Part shown: in pieces, positions 8,581 to 17,506 of the stretch | How positions within the stretch are numbered: position 1 is the stretch's first letter | Layout: every line of letters starts with the position of its first letter | Assembly (NCBI GenBank): GCA_003481775.1 | Contig: QULU01000005.1 | Span: 62,001-126,000 of the forward strand | Direction: 5' to 3' | DNA length: 64,000 nt | Origin: Clostridiaceae bacterium OM02-2AC | GTDB taxonomy: Bacteria > Bacillota_I > Bacilli_A > Erysipelotrichales > Erysipelotrichaceae | Notes under the pieces: generated by a model | The model's database searches: none | What the model saw: the letters and a program-made list of their open reading frames with translations, nothing else | What the model was told of the DNA's origin: nothing | Made by a program: the position numbers and the translations under genes

Positions 8581-8931
8581 CTAACGATGACTGGAGTTGA
8601 AGGATTTTGTTATACTGATGAAATCCAGCGTCAGACGCACCTGCGAGGTTTCATCTTGGATACTGCGCAGCTCCCGCATCAGATTCAGTTCAATCGGCAT
8701 CAGCACCTGCTCTGTCTGAATCCCGCATATTCTGCTGATATCCATATTCAGATAATTCGCTATTTTCAAAGCGACATGCAAGGGCATCGTTCTCTCTTTC
8801 TTCAGATATTTGGTCACTGAATTTTTATCCAGTCCGACACTTCTTGCGAGTGAGGATTTTGTCATATCCAAATCCTCAATTCTGTCATTTACATAATCGA
8901 TAAATTTATCAGTCATAACGTCATTTTGCAT
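8581..8931 (-). CDS. XRE-type helix-turn-helix regulator
   Basis: The 116-aa protein has an N-terminal HTH_3 domain (LDMTKSSLARSVGLDKNSVTKYLKKERTMPLHVALKIANYLNM, about residues 18-62) and a short C-terminal tail without a recognisable ligand domain. The start ATG 8931 follows GGTGATAGT. It is transcribed away from the leader RNA and lipoprotein at 9064-9799, so it may control that divergent unit (inference). Confidence 0.8.
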   Translation of the reverse strand: MQNDVMTDKFIDYVNDRIEDLDMTKSSLARSVGLDKNSVTKYLKKERTMPLHVALKIANYLNMDISRICGIQTEQVLMPIELNLMRELRSIQDETSQVRLTLDFISITKSFNSSHR

Positions 8932-9063
8932 ACTATCACCACTTATATGTTCATTATAGTATAAGTGTTACCATAACATTTGAATTTAAACTTATATTAT
9001 GCCATATGTAATCTTTATCCACCATTTTAGAATCTTTTTCATTACTATATTATAAATAAATAA

Positions 9064-9092
9064 TTGCATTTTATGCAAAATTCGTTTATAAT
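9064..9092 (+). promoter_or_regulatory. Strong sigma-A type promoter
   Basis: TTGCAT, a 17-nt spacer and a consensus TATAAT. The predicted start of transcription is near 9099, right at the base of the stem in the structured leader. Confidence 0.85.
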
Positions 9093-9099
9093 AACGATA

Positions 9100-9199
9100 C
9101 CGTCATCAGAATACCTGACATTTAACTTCATTCTCACAAATCAGTTATCTGATGACGGCCTGCCTAGGTATCTGACAGTAAAAGCTGTCGGATTTTTTT
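9100..9199 (+). ncRNA. Structured leader or small RNA ending in an intrinsic terminator
   Basis: A perfect 11-bp stem pairs 9100-9110 (CCGTCATCAGA) with 9148-9158 (TCTGATGACGG). The loop starts with ATACCT (9111-9116), which is complementary to AGGTAT at 9166-9171 beyond the stem, so an H-type pseudoknot is possible. A terminator follows: CTGACAG / CTGTCGG (9172-9191) and seven Ts (9193-9199). The promoter ends 8 nt upstream and the lipoprotein gene begins 91 nt downstream. I do not recognise a known riboswitch class. It could be a cis-acting leader or an independent small RNA of about 100 nt. Confidence 0.7.
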
Positions 9200-9289
9200 A
9201 TTCTCTGGAAATATTTACATGCAAAGCCTTCTATTTTCATGCACCAATTCACACAAAACGTGATATGATAGTCTAAAGGAGGCATAACT

Positions 9290-9799
9290 ATGAAAAAACT
9301 ATTATTTGTCTTACTCGCAGGAATGCTTATGTTAACCGGGTGCAGCAAAGGAAATGATGACAAGAGCGGAGAAGCACCGAAAAGCAGTGAAAGTTCATCT
9401 GAAATGTCCACAGAGGAAGTGACGGCGAAGCTGCGTGAAATCAATGACTGGTATGTCACAGATATCTGGAATATCGGTTTATGTGATATTGGGTATTACA
9501 CTACCAGCGGTACTTCTGCGACAGGGGAGGAGCTTGACATCGAGCTGACTTTGAAGCAGTATAACGAAGCAGTCTCAAAGCTTGAGGAATATAATACATT
9601 TGTGAACGGATTGAAGGATAAGAAGTACGATGATGTGAAATTCGCCTGGGAAAAGCTGTACAAGGGCATCAAGGAATCCGATAAAATCGTTCAGAGTAAT
9701 GAAATTAAGGCGAATTCAGGTCTGGATCTGAAAACAGACAAGCTGAGTCAGTATCAGAGTGCATTCCAGAAGTATATCAATGCCCTGAGTGAAAGCTGA
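9290..9799 (+). CDS. Predicted lipoprotein, 169 aa, unknown
   Basis: The N-terminus MKKLLFVLLAGMLMLTGCSKG is a signal peptide with a lipobox ending at Cys18, so the protein should be lipid-anchored outside the membrane. A Ser/Glu-rich linker follows, then a helical domain with TLKQYNEAVSKLEEYNTFVNGL and DKIVQSNEIKANSGL. I do not recognise the domain. Start ATG 9290 follows AAAGGAGG. The structured leader upstream may regulate it. Confidence 0.85.
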   Translation: MKKLLFVLLAGMLMLTGCSKGNDDKSGEAPKSSESSSEMSTEEVTAKLREINDWYVTDIWNIGLCDIGYYTTSGTSATGEELDIELTLKQYNEAVSKLEEYNTFVNGLKDKKYDDVKFAWEKLYKGIKESDKIVQSNEIKANSGLDLKTDKLSQYQSAFQKYINALSES

Positions 9800-10213
9800 T
9801 ATTTACAAATGCTGTAGCATGCAATGGGGTTTCAGCAAATTCTCCACCGTCTGTGCATTGGCACATCGAAGAGCTTATGTTTGTTAGCATTTTGGCATTT
9901 CTCAATATATTGAAGACACATAAGATAAGCCTGGAATTTCTCATAGACAAATAGAGGATCATTCCCTGTCGCGTTTACCGGCAAGGGGAAATCCTCTTTT
10001 TTGTATCCATTATATAACGGCAAACGTTATTGTCCCATCCACACAGAAAAAGGGTATCCCTACCCATTGCACTGCTGCAAGTATGCGTACCCCGTTTTCT
10101 GTATGCTTATTTTTCAATTAACGGCTGCGTTTCTTCCTGATGCAGCGCAGTGCGTCGTTTGCCATAGAGTGAGCATCGTATAGTGAATTTTGTGCAAGCG
10201 TGACTGTGAAGCA
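9800..10213. other. Intergenic stretch with one terminator
   Basis: Apart from the hairpin at 9956-10003 I see no supported gene or RNA here. Short frames on either strand lack ribosome-binding sites. Confidence 0.5.
9956..10003 (+). terminator. Intrinsic terminator downstream of the lipoprotein gene
   Basis: A long stem (AGAGGATCATTCCC... / ...GGGGAAATCCTCT) is followed by TTTTTT on the plus strand. Confidence 0.75.
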
Positions 10214-11053
10214 TCACCGACGAAGGATCGGAATCCATATTTCCATGTGATAATCTGTTGCCTCACACGATCCTTCTCCATACAGTTCTACGGTTGGCAT
10301 ATTCTCATTTCGGTCATAGCCGCTCACTGGCAGCACTTCAGCATAGATAGTTTTCCACAATGCAGGCAAACCTATGGATACAGGGCCGGTATTCTGAAAT
10401 ATCATCCACTCTGCCGCTGGAAGCTCAAAGGCTTCATATTCCGCAGACAGCTCCCCTTCCACCGCAATCATATAGCGGTTATCGCCATACCTATCATACC
10501 CAAAACACAATCCGTAGGAAACTGCTGTAGCTGCTTCCTGCATCATACGCTGCAATGTACCATCTGCCTTTACATCCGACCAAAATGTTATTGAGCGATT
10601 TTCATTTTGTGAAGAAATCACAGAATGTCCGGACAGATGCATACCGGCTTTCCTTTTTATTTCATATTTCATTTCTGTATTCCCATGCACGGTGATAGCA
10701 AAGGTTCTTGGCAGAAACAGCTGGAGCTGCAGCTGCTGTTTTCTGGCCTGGCTCGGTGAACATCCAAAAGCTCTTCTAAATGCTGCCGCAAATACATCTG
10801 CACTCTCATAGCCGTATTCCAGTGCGATATCCAGGATTCGTTTCCTGCTGTGAATAATTTCCACTGCAGCCTGTGATAGCCTTCTCGCTTTGACATATTC
10901 CAGATAACTCATATGATTCAGTAATGAGAATACTCTTTGAAAATCCGCATAGGAGCATCCGCTAAGCTGCGCAAGCTTATCACTATCCAAATTCTCCTTC
11001 AAATTTTGCTCCGTATAAGCCATAACCCTGTTGATTCCTGTGATCAGTTCCAT
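10214..11053 (-). CDS. AraC family regulator with GyrI-like effector domain
   Basis: The 279-aa protein has an N-terminal AraC/XylS DNA-binding domain with two HTH motifs (LAQLSGCSYADFQRVFSLLNHMSYLEYVKARRLSQAAVEI and ILDIALEYGYESADVFAAAFRRAFGCSPSQARK, about residues 28-108). The C-terminal GyrI-like/SOUL-type domain contains EAFELPAAEWMIFQNTGPV and ends with the acidic-rich ATDYHMEIWIPI. This layout is typical of Rob- or BltR-like small-molecule sensors. The start ATG 11053 is preferred over ATG 11059, which touches the AGGAGG. Confidence 0.9.
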   Translation of the reverse strand: MELITGINRVMAYTEQNLKENLDSDKLAQLSGCSYADFQRVFSLLNHMSYLEYVKARRLSQAAVEIIHSRKRILDIALEYGYESADVFAAAFRRAFGCSPSQARKQQLQLQLFLPRTFAITVHGNTEMKYEIKRKAGMHLSGHSVISSQNENRSITFWSDVKADGTLQRMMQEAATAVSYGLCFGYDRYGDNRYMIAVEGELSAEYEAFELPAAEWMIFQNTGPVSIGLPALWKTIYAEVLPVSGYDRNENMPTVELYGEGSCEATDYHMEIWIPILRR

Positions 11054-11144
11054 CACCATCCTCCTTTCATCCCAAGTATAACCTGCATCGTATAAGAAAA
11101 CCCGATGTATTGAGAATTGATTTTATCGGGTTTATATTTTATAT

Positions 11145-11648
11145 TTACAGCGCCTTTTCCATTAGGTCAACCTGATAATCTGCAGCCTGTGTTTGTTCTC
11201 CTAGCGTATAAAATCCATTGTGTTTCCAAAAGGAAGCGGCTTCCTCATTCCCACGTATACAGCCAAGCCGCACACAGGTGATTCCCTGATTTGCGAGCTG
11301 TTTGCATACACCCTTCATGATTTTGGAGCCTGTTCCTTTCCCCTGTTCTGAAACATGCATCATGAACAGACCGATATATGCAACTTGTGGTTTCGGATAA
11401 TCGAAGATCAGATCCAGAATAGCAATAAGCGTCTGATCCTTTTGAAAGAATCCAAGGAAATATTTATCATCTGTTGTCTTACCCGGCGGTGTGCGGTATA
11501 AGTCCTCTATGATATTTTCATATGTTGGCGCAGTTTTAAAGTATTTGTAATAGGTTTTATTTGCATTGCATAGCGCATATATGTTTTCCACATCATCTGA
11601 ACATAGTCTGCGAACGTAAAATGTATCAGAAAAATCTGTGAGCTTCAT
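11145..11648 (-). CDS. GNAT family N-acetyltransferase
   Basis: The 167-aa protein is a GNAT acetyltransferase: acetyl-CoA-binding segment MHVSEQGKGTGSKIMKGVCKQLANQG followed by VRLGCIRGNEEAASFWKHNGFYTLGE, a classical motif A plus motif B. The substrate cannot be read from the sequence. The start ATG 11648 has AGGAGG at proper spacing; ATG 11654 overlaps that site. It is followed on the same strand by the AraC gene. Confidence 0.85.
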   Translation of the reverse strand: MKLTDFSDTFYVRRLCSDDVENIYALCNANKTYYKYFKTAPTYENIIEDLYRTPPGKTTDDKYFLGFFQKDQTLIAILDLIFDYPKPQVAYIGLFMMHVSEQGKGTGSKIMKGVCKQLANQGITCVRLGCIRGNEEAASFWKHNGFYTLGEQTQAADYQVDLMEKAL

Positions 11649-11672
11649 AAGCATCCTCCTTATCGCATGGTA

Positions 11673-12158
11673 TTATTTCGACAATATGTACCGGCTCTTG
11701 ACCGGATCCTGTAAGGTAAAGCCGCAGGATAGCAATGTTTTTTCAGAAGCGTGATTCTCCCTATCGATGTCAGCAGTAATTCTATAGGCGTCCGGAAAAG
11801 AAAATATCCTGTTTACAAGCAATTTCAGCATATCTTTTCCAAGGCCTTTACCGATACAGTCTTCTTCACCGATAAGATAATCAATGCCATATGTTCCAAT
11901 GCGTGGTAGTGTACCAAAATCTTCATCACTATCTGTGGCCTTGTAATACTGGCATAGACCGATCGGTTTTTCTTGCCACATAACAATGAGATGTGTGATC
12001 CATTGATATTTTCCGTTTCGCTCTTTATATTCCATCATCCAGTCTTCGAGCGTAACACCAAGCTGTGGAATTTCATACCATTTTCTTACATGAGCCTTAT
12101 GCAGCCAAGCCTCTGCCAGTGCAAGGTCGCTTTCTGTGAATTCTCGTAATTGCAACAT
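11673..12158 (-). CDS. GNAT acetyltransferase, AAC(6')-like group
   Basis: The 161-aa protein begins MLQLREFTESDLALAEAWLHKAHVRKWY, an opening shared with the Acetyltransf_8/AAC(6')-related group, and carries the acetyl-CoA segment CIGKGLGKDMLKLLVNRIF and then ADIDRENHASEKTLLSCGF. Relatives include aminoglycoside 6'-N-acetyltransferases and siderophore acylases, but resistance cannot be inferred. The start ATG 12158 follows AAGGAGG; the upstream 40-codon extension has no site. It probably forms an operon with the next GNAT gene 24 nt on. Confidence 0.8.
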   Translation of the reverse strand: MLQLREFTESDLALAEAWLHKAHVRKWYEIPQLGVTLEDWMMEYKERNGKYQWITHLIVMWQEKPIGLCQYYKATDSDEDFGTLPRIGTYGIDYLIGEEDCIGKGLGKDMLKLLVNRIFSFPDAYRITADIDRENHASEKTLLSCGFTLQDPVKSRYILSK

Positions 12159-12581
12159 GGTTTTTCCTCCTTTTTTCTGTAATTTATATATATGTAATAG
12201 ATAATAACCCCATGATTTATCTCTTGTGAAATTAGCCATGTGCATGCTGTTTTTAGTGTTTTGATAAGGTAGGCACATCCCGTCCTATTCCCTTATTATC
12301 CTGATAAAAATATCATAGCATACTCTGTGCTTATCTACAATGAAAGATGGATGTCATCAAATCCTGCTTCGTTTTTTATCGTGGGAGAGAATCTTAGTAT
12401 CTAGAAATGACACTGGGTACCGTGTTCCGCATGAGGAGAAGTATAGAAGCCGCTTCTAATCAAAAAAATCATGCTTTTACCCTACAAGCTAGATATATAT
12501 TTCTATTAATGAGCAGCGATTATGTTTTGTACACTACCCAAACAATTCATCAAGTTCCATTTTGTCAGTTCGGACTCAGCT
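12159..12581. other. Intergenic stretch, nothing recognised
   Basis: This lies between the GNAT genes and the 3' end of the ICE-split gene. It becomes more AT-rich to the right. I see no supported gene or hairpin. Confidence 0.5.
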
Positions 12582-13240
12582 TTAAACTGTATTCATTTGT
12601 TCTTCACTAATCTCAAAAAATATATTCCACTCTTCTTGGTTTTTCTCTAATAATCTTAATTCATTATCGCAAAGCAAGAGCAATTTTCTTATATTCCACA
12701 TATAAGATTCATACTGTATAGTTTTCCCTGCAAAAGTTAATTTTTTGAAGTAACTGTCCATAGAATCTTGCATTAATTTAATAAACACTCCATCTTGCCT
12801 CAAAAAATCGAGCAAATCTGTATGCGAATATTTTTCTTTCTTCCAAATACTCCATTTTGCAAATGGTGAACTTATTTCGCCATTAGTTAGTATCATATCC
12901 AATTCATATATATTTCTAATAGGATGTCTCACCCCTGACCAAATAGAAAATAATCTATTCCCTAATACAGTACAGGTATAAACATTTCTACGTTTTCCGT
13001 CTATATGAAGACTATCTTTAAAAAAATTATTTCTAAATCCATCATCCTCAAACGCTTCTTTAGATAAGTCTAACTGTTTCTGCGACTTTTCAATGTGTTC
13101 AAACGTGGCTCTCATTTCAAAATTGCTAGTTGGCACCAGTGGTCCTTTACATTCAATTATGATTAAATCCAAATCTGAAACAACTAAAACATCTATTTCG
13201 CCTTTTTTTCCTTTATATTTGAATTTTTTATTCATAAAAA
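12582..13240 (-). pseudogene. 3' part of a gene split by the ICE: PD-(D/E)XK-like nuclease domain
   Basis: This fragment encodes about 217 aa starting at MNKKFKYKGKKGEIDVLVV. GEIDVLVV followed by LDLIIIECKGP fits the D...ExK core of the PD-(D/E)XK nuclease fold (NERD-like). There is no ribosome-binding site before its ATG, and that ATG lies inside the junction repeat. It joins in frame with the fragment at 36450-37679: 1216 + 14 + 645 nt give 625 codons including the stop. So it is the C-terminus of a 624-aa protein cut by the ICE. Both parts are much more AT-rich than the housekeeping genes, which suggests earlier horizontal acquisition. The function is unknown; a defence role is possible but unproven. 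Confidence 0.8.
13227..13240. other. attL: left ICE-chromosome junction
   Basis: TTTATTCATAAAAA here repeats exactly at 36450-36463. Chromosomal gene sequence lies to the left and element sequence to the right. Confidence 0.85.
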
Positions 13241-13309
13241 CACAGCAAAAACTTGATTATCCCCTAAAACACTGTATCTATCGCAATATCTAAGGATTAG
13301 AACTACTCA

Positions 13310-13332
13310 TTTTACTACTTATTTACTACTGA
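13310..13332. other. Left integrase arm-type repeat
   Basis: TTTACTACTTATTTACTACT is nearly identical to the sequence just after int at 36292-36311 (one difference), in the same orientation. These fit the DR-2 type arm sites bound by the N-terminal domain of Tn916 integrase. Confidence 0.7.
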
Positions 13333-13432
13333 CGAATGAGCCTTGATACGCTGATATTCTTAGTTTCGCAAAGATATGGTACAGCACATCAGTATTGAAA
13401 CATCAAAATTGAATAAAGCATTTAGACTACGG

Positions 13433-13457
13433 AACGCCCACAATGAAGCGTTCCTTT
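13433..13457 (+). terminator. Hairpin with T-run ahead of the adhesin gene
   Basis: GGAACGC...GCGTTCC is followed by TTTTC. It ends about 66 nt before the adhesin start and could terminate transcription entering the element or attenuate adhesin expression. Confidence 0.55.
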
Positions 13458-13523
13458 TCTATTTCCAGCCGTTCAGAAATGGACGGCTATTTTATTACCC
13501 AAAACGAAAGGAGCATTAAGAAC

Positions 13524-16500
13524 ATGAAAAAGAAATTAAAGCGATTGCTTACAGGTATGCTTACCCTTGCAACCGTGTTTACTACCCTGCCAGCTTCGAC
13601 AGTCCATGCGTCAGAAAAGCAATACTGGACAGACGCAGAGGAAAAGGCAGGATATGTAGAAAAGGTTATGAATGACGGCAGTATCGGTTCTACATTCCAT
13701 GAGGGCATTATGACCGTAGAGGGCGAAACAGCATACTGTGTTGACATCAACACGGACTTTCAGTCTGGCTATAAGACACGTTCAGACGCAAGTTCACGCA
13801 TGAGTGCCGACCAGATAGCGGACGTTGCTTTATCCCTTGAATATGTCAAGCAGTACGGGGCAAGACATACAGGACTGAACCACAAACAGCTTTATCTTTT
13901 GGAACAATGCGTTGTATGGCAGAGGTTAAGCGTTCATCTGGGCTGGCAGTGTGATAACGTCCGTGCTTCCTATGATGAAATCTCAAAAGCCATACAAGAT
14001 GAAGTCTACGCTGGTGCAAAGGCTTTTGTGAAAGCCAACAAAGGACGCTATGAATGTGGCGGTTATATCTACACTGGCAAGGGGCAGGATATCGGGCAGT
14101 TCTGGGCGAAGCTGAATGTAGGAAACGCAAAGTTACAGAAAGTTTCCTCCAATGCCAGCATTACAAACGGCAGTGATGTGTATTCCCTTGCTGGGGCGGT
14201 CTACGGTGTCTATTCTGATAAGAATTGCCAGAATGTCATTACCACCCTTACGACAGATAGTAACGGGAATACCGAAGCCGTAGAAGTCAAAGCTGGCACA
14301 GTATATATCAAGGAACAACAAGCTCCTGCTGGCTTCAAGTTAGACAAGAATGTTTATCCGCTGACCGTGGAAGCTGGCAAGACTGCCACTTTGAAAGTGA
14401 GCGACACGCCAAAAGTCACAGAAACCTTGCTGGAACTTTTCAAGATTGACTTGGAAACAGGACAAGACAACCCACAAGGGAACGCTTCCCTTGCAGGTGC
14501 AGAATTTACATGGAAGTATTATGACGGTTACTACAACAAGGGCAATCTTCCAGCAGAAGCCACAAGAACGTGGACAACACAGACGCTTGCTGAAAAAGAT
14601 AGTGACGGCACAGTACACTACGTTACCCGTTTAGCTGACAAGTACAAAGTAGCTGGGGACAGTTTCTATTCACAGAACGGTATCAACTGTCTGCCTTTAG
14701 GAACGATAACCGTTGAAGAAACCAAAGCCCCAACAGGTTACTTGTTAGAGGGTGCATATATGCAAGCCAATGGAAGCACGGAACAGATTAAGGGCATGTA
14801 TGTAACACAAATTACAGAGGACGGCGACCTTGCCGTATTATCTGGAAGCAACCAGCACTCCGTATCTGACAAGGTTATCCGTGGCGGTGTCAAAGTACAG
14901 AAACGTGACCTTGAAACAAAGGACGCAACCCCACAAGGTAATGCGATACTGGAAAATACAGAGTTTATCATAACTTCCTTGAATGAAAGCCCTGTTCTGG
15001 TTGAGGGTTCATTCTACAAAAAGAATGATGTGGTAAAGACGATCAATACAGGCATTGACGGTATCGCTTTCACTGCTTCCGACACGCTCCCTTATGGAAA
15101 GTACCGCATTGACGAAAGCAAGTCGCCACAGGGCTATCTGGCAACAGGCGTGCTTTCCCGTGAATTTGAAATCACAGAGAATGGGAAAATCGTTGACCTT
15201 ACAGGCGAGGAAACCGCCATTTTCAACCAGATTATCCGTGGCGGTGTGAAAATTCAGAAGCGTGACCTTGAAACAAAGGACACGAAACCACAAGGCGGTG
15301 CGACACTAAAAGATACAGCGTTTAGTATTACTTCCTTAAATGAAAATGCTGTCTTGGTTGACGGGAAATTATACGGCAAAGACGAAGTGGTAAAGACAAT
15401 CCATACAGGTGTTGACGGTATCGCTTCCACTGCTTCTGACACGCTTCCATATGGAACATACCGCATTGACGAAACCAAAGCCCCAGAGGGCTACTTGACA
15501 ACAGGTGCGGTTTCCCATGAATTTACAATCACAGAGAACGGGAAAATCATTGACCTTACAGACAAGGAAAACTCTGCCTACAATCAAGTTATCCGTGGCG
15601 GTGTGAAGATACAAAAGCGTGACCTTGAAACCAAAGATACAAAGCCACAAGGCGGTGCGACACTAAAAGATACAGCGTTTAGTATTACTTCCTTAAATGA
15701 AAATGCTGTCTTGGTGGGCGGTAAACTGTTCGGTAAAGACGAAGTGGTAAAGACAATCCACACAGGCATTGACGGTATCGCTTCCACTGCTTCTGATACG
15801 CTCCCATATGGAAGATACCGTATTGACGAAAGCAAAGCCCCAGAGGGCTATCTAAGAACAGGTGCGGTTTCCCGTGAATTTGAAATCAAAGAGAATGGGA
15901 AAATCGTTGACCTTACAAGCGAAGAAAGCTCTATCTATAACCAGATTAAGCGTGGCGACATTGAGGGTGTGAAGATTGGTGCTGGCACTCATAAGAGATT
16001 AGCAGATGTGCCTTTCAAGATTACCAGCAAGACCACAGGCGAAAGCCACATTGTCGTGACAGACAAAAACGGGCAGTTCTCCACTGCTTCGGATTGGGCT
16101 TCCCACAAGCACAATACCAATGCAGGAAAGACCAGCGAGGACGGCGTGTGGTTTGGTTCATCAGAGCCAGACGACAGCAAGGGTGCATTGCTTTACGATA
16201 CTTACGAGATTGAGGAATTACGCTGTGCCAGCAACAAAGGCTTCAAGCTCATTCCTGCTTTTGACATTGTAGTGTCAAGAGATAGAACCGTCATTGATTT
16301 AGGTACTTTGACAGATGAATACGAAAAAGAAATCTCTATCCATACCACAGCTACCAGCAAGGACGGGGAAAAATCTATCCTTGCAGGAAAAGAGGTCACT
16401 ATTGTTGATACCGTCAAGCTGGACGGGCTTGTAAAAGGTACTAAGTATCAGTTAAAGGGTTGGCAGATGTTAAAGGAAGAAAACGCAGAGCTTGTCATTG

Positions 16501-17297
16501 ACGGCAACCGTGTGGAAAGTGAATATACCTTTACTGCTGACAGTGAGGAAATGAAAATTGAGATTGAATATACGTTCAATGCTTCTGAACTTGGTGGAAA
16601 GAACCTTGTAACTTTTGAGGAATTGTACGACCTGTCCAATCCGAAAGAGCCTGTCAAGGTAGCAGAACACAAGGACATTGAGGATGACGGACAAACGGTA
16701 TTGATTACTGAACGTATCATCAATATCCACACCACTGCTACCAGCAAGGACGGCGAAAAAGTCGTGGAAGCTGGAAAGGAAGTAACTATCATTGATACGG
16801 CTAAGCTGGACGGTCTGGAAATTGGTACAAAGTATCAGCTAAAGGGCTGGCAGATGATTAAGGAAGAAAATGCAGAGCTTGTTATTGACGGCAAGCGTGT
16901 GGAAAATGACTATTCATTTGTCGCAGACAGTGAAACAATGGAAGTCCAGATTGCCTTTACCTTTGACGCTTCCGAGCTTGGAGGAAAAGACCTTGTAACC
17001 TTTGAAGAATTGTATGATTTAAGCAATCCAGATGAACCGAAAAAGGTTACAGAACATAAGGACATTAACGACAAAGGGCAGACGGTAACGGTCAAAGAGA
17101 AACCAGAAACACCTGCTCCAGAAGAACCAGAAAAGCCGTCCACACCAGATAAGCCAGATACACCAGTGCAAAAGACGGACAGTCCAAAGACAGGCGATAC
17201 AACAAATATTATCGGTCTGCTTGTTCTGTTGGGTGCTTCTGGCATTGCATTAGCTGGAACATACTTCTTGAAGAAACGCAAAACTAAGAAGTCATAG
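13524..17297 (+). CDS. Sortase-anchored thioester/SpaA/VaFE surface adhesin
   Basis: This is a 1257-aa cell-wall protein. Residues 1-29 form a signal peptide. An N-terminal thioester domain follows, with Cys72 (AYCVDI) and Gln128 in LEQCVVWQ as the predicted bond pair, a device for covalent host attachment. Next come SpaA/Cna-B folds, including three tandem 119-aa copies starting at VIRGGVKVQKRDLETKD, then two VaFE-type domains of about 129 aa (IHTTATSKDGEK...), a Pro-rich spacer, the sorting signal SPKTG, a membrane helix and a KKRKTKKS tail. SPKTG departs from LPXTG at the first residue. The start is ATG 13524 behind AAAGGAG. It replaces Tn916 orf24; no sortase gene is present in the window. 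Confidence 0.9.
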   Translation: MKKKLKRLLTGMLTLATVFTTLPASTVHASEKQYWTDAEEKAGYVEKVMNDGSIGSTFHEGIMTVEGETAYCVDINTDFQSGYKTRSDASSRMSADQIADVALSLEYVKQYGARHTGLNHKQLYLLEQCVVWQRLSVHLGWQCDNVRASYDEISKAIQDEVYAGAKAFVKANKGRYECGGYIYTGKGQDIGQFWAKLNVGNAKLQKVSSNASITNGSDVYSLAGAVYGVYSDKNCQNVITTLTTDSNGNTEAVEVKAGTVYIKEQQAPAGFKLDKNVYPLTVEAGKTATLKVSDTPKVTETLLELFKIDLETGQDNPQGNASLAGAEFTWKYYDGYYNKGNLPAEATRTWTTQTLAEKDSDGTVHYVTRLADKYKVAGDSFYSQNGINCLPLGTITVEETKAPTGYLLEGAYMQANGSTEQIKGMYVTQITEDGDLAVLSGSNQHSVSDKVIRGGVKVQKRDLETKDATPQGNAILENTEFIITSLNESPVLVEGSFYKKNDVVKTINTGIDGIAFTASDTLPYGKYRIDESKSPQGYLATGVLSREFEITENGKIVDLTGEETAIFNQIIRGGVKIQKRDLETKDTKPQGGATLKDTAFSITSLNENAVLVDGKLYGKDEVVKTIHTGVDGIASTASDTLPYGTYRIDETKAPEGYLTTGAVSHEFTITENGKIIDLTDKENSAYNQVIRGGVKIQKRDLETKDTKPQGGATLKDTAFSITSLNENAVLVGGKLFGKDEVVKTIHTGIDGIASTASDTLPYGRYRIDESKAPEGYLRTGAVSREFEIKENGKIVDLTSEESSIYNQIKRGDIEGVKIGAGTHKRLADVPFKITSKTTGESHIVVTDKNGQFSTASDWASHKHNTNAGKTSEDGVWFGSSEPDDSKGALLYDTYEIEELRCASNKGFKLIPAFDIVVSRDRTVIDLGTLTDEYEKEISIHTTATSKDGEKSILAGKEVTIVDTVKLDGLVKGTKYQLKGWQMLKEENAELVIDGNRVESEYTFTADSEEMKIEIEYTFNASELGGKNLVTFEELYDLSNPKEPVKVAEHKDIEDDGQTVLITERIINIHTTATSKDGEKVVEAGKEVTIIDTAKLDGLEIGTKYQLKGWQMIKEENAELVIDGKRVENDYSFVADSETMEVQIAFTFDASELGGKDLVTFEELYDLSNPDEPKKVTEHKDINDKGQTVTVKEKPETPAPEEPEKPSTPDKPDTPVQKTDSPKTGDTTNIIGLLVLLGASGIALAGTYFLKKRKTKKS
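14878..15948 (+). repeat. Three tandem 357-bp repeats in the adhesin gene
   Basis: GTGGCGGTG opens units at 14881, 15238 and 15595, and a diverged GTGGCGACA follows at 15952, each 357 bp apart. Copies two and three are the most alike, which suggests recent duplication. Copy number may vary by recombination. Confidence 0.85.
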
Positions 17298-17453
17298 GGC
17301 GGTATCACTATGGCAAGAAAATATATACAGGAGCAGTCCCGTTCCCCTCCGCAATAGAACGCCTACCGCAGAACACAACTTCAAACTGTTTCTTTTCTGT
17401 CAATCGTCTTTTTGATTGATAGAAAAAAACAGTCCACTAGGGGCATGGGGAGT

Positions 17454-17465
17454 GTAGCTCCCCAT
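17454..17465 (+). other. Small GC hairpin upstream of orf23
   Basis: GGGGAGTGTAGCTCCCC forms a 6-bp stem in the leader of the transfer operon. An AT-rich hairpin (TTTTCTGTCAATC / GATTGATAGAAAA) lies just upstream at about 17393-17428 and may terminate transcription from the adhesin gene. Confidence 0.4.
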
Positions 17466-17506
17466 ATAAACAATAACTATCAAAAGAAAGAAACGAGGTA
17501 AAACAT

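Noticed and set aside
9148..9160. CTGATGA motif suggesting a hammerhead ribozyme
   Set aside because: The GAAA core and a NUH cleavage site in the right place are absent on both strands.
9832..10023. 63-codon minus-strand frame overlapping the terminator at 9956-10003
   Set aside because: It reads through a strong hairpin and lacks a ribosome-binding site; the terminator explains the sequence better.
12582..13235. 217-codon ORF as an independent gene
   Set aside because: The ATG lies in the junction repeat, there is no ribosome-binding site, and the frame joins perfectly with the right-hand fragment.
14133..16792. Many long minus-strand frames under the adhesin gene
   Set aside because: They are shadows of the repeated plus-strand coding sequence with no start signals.
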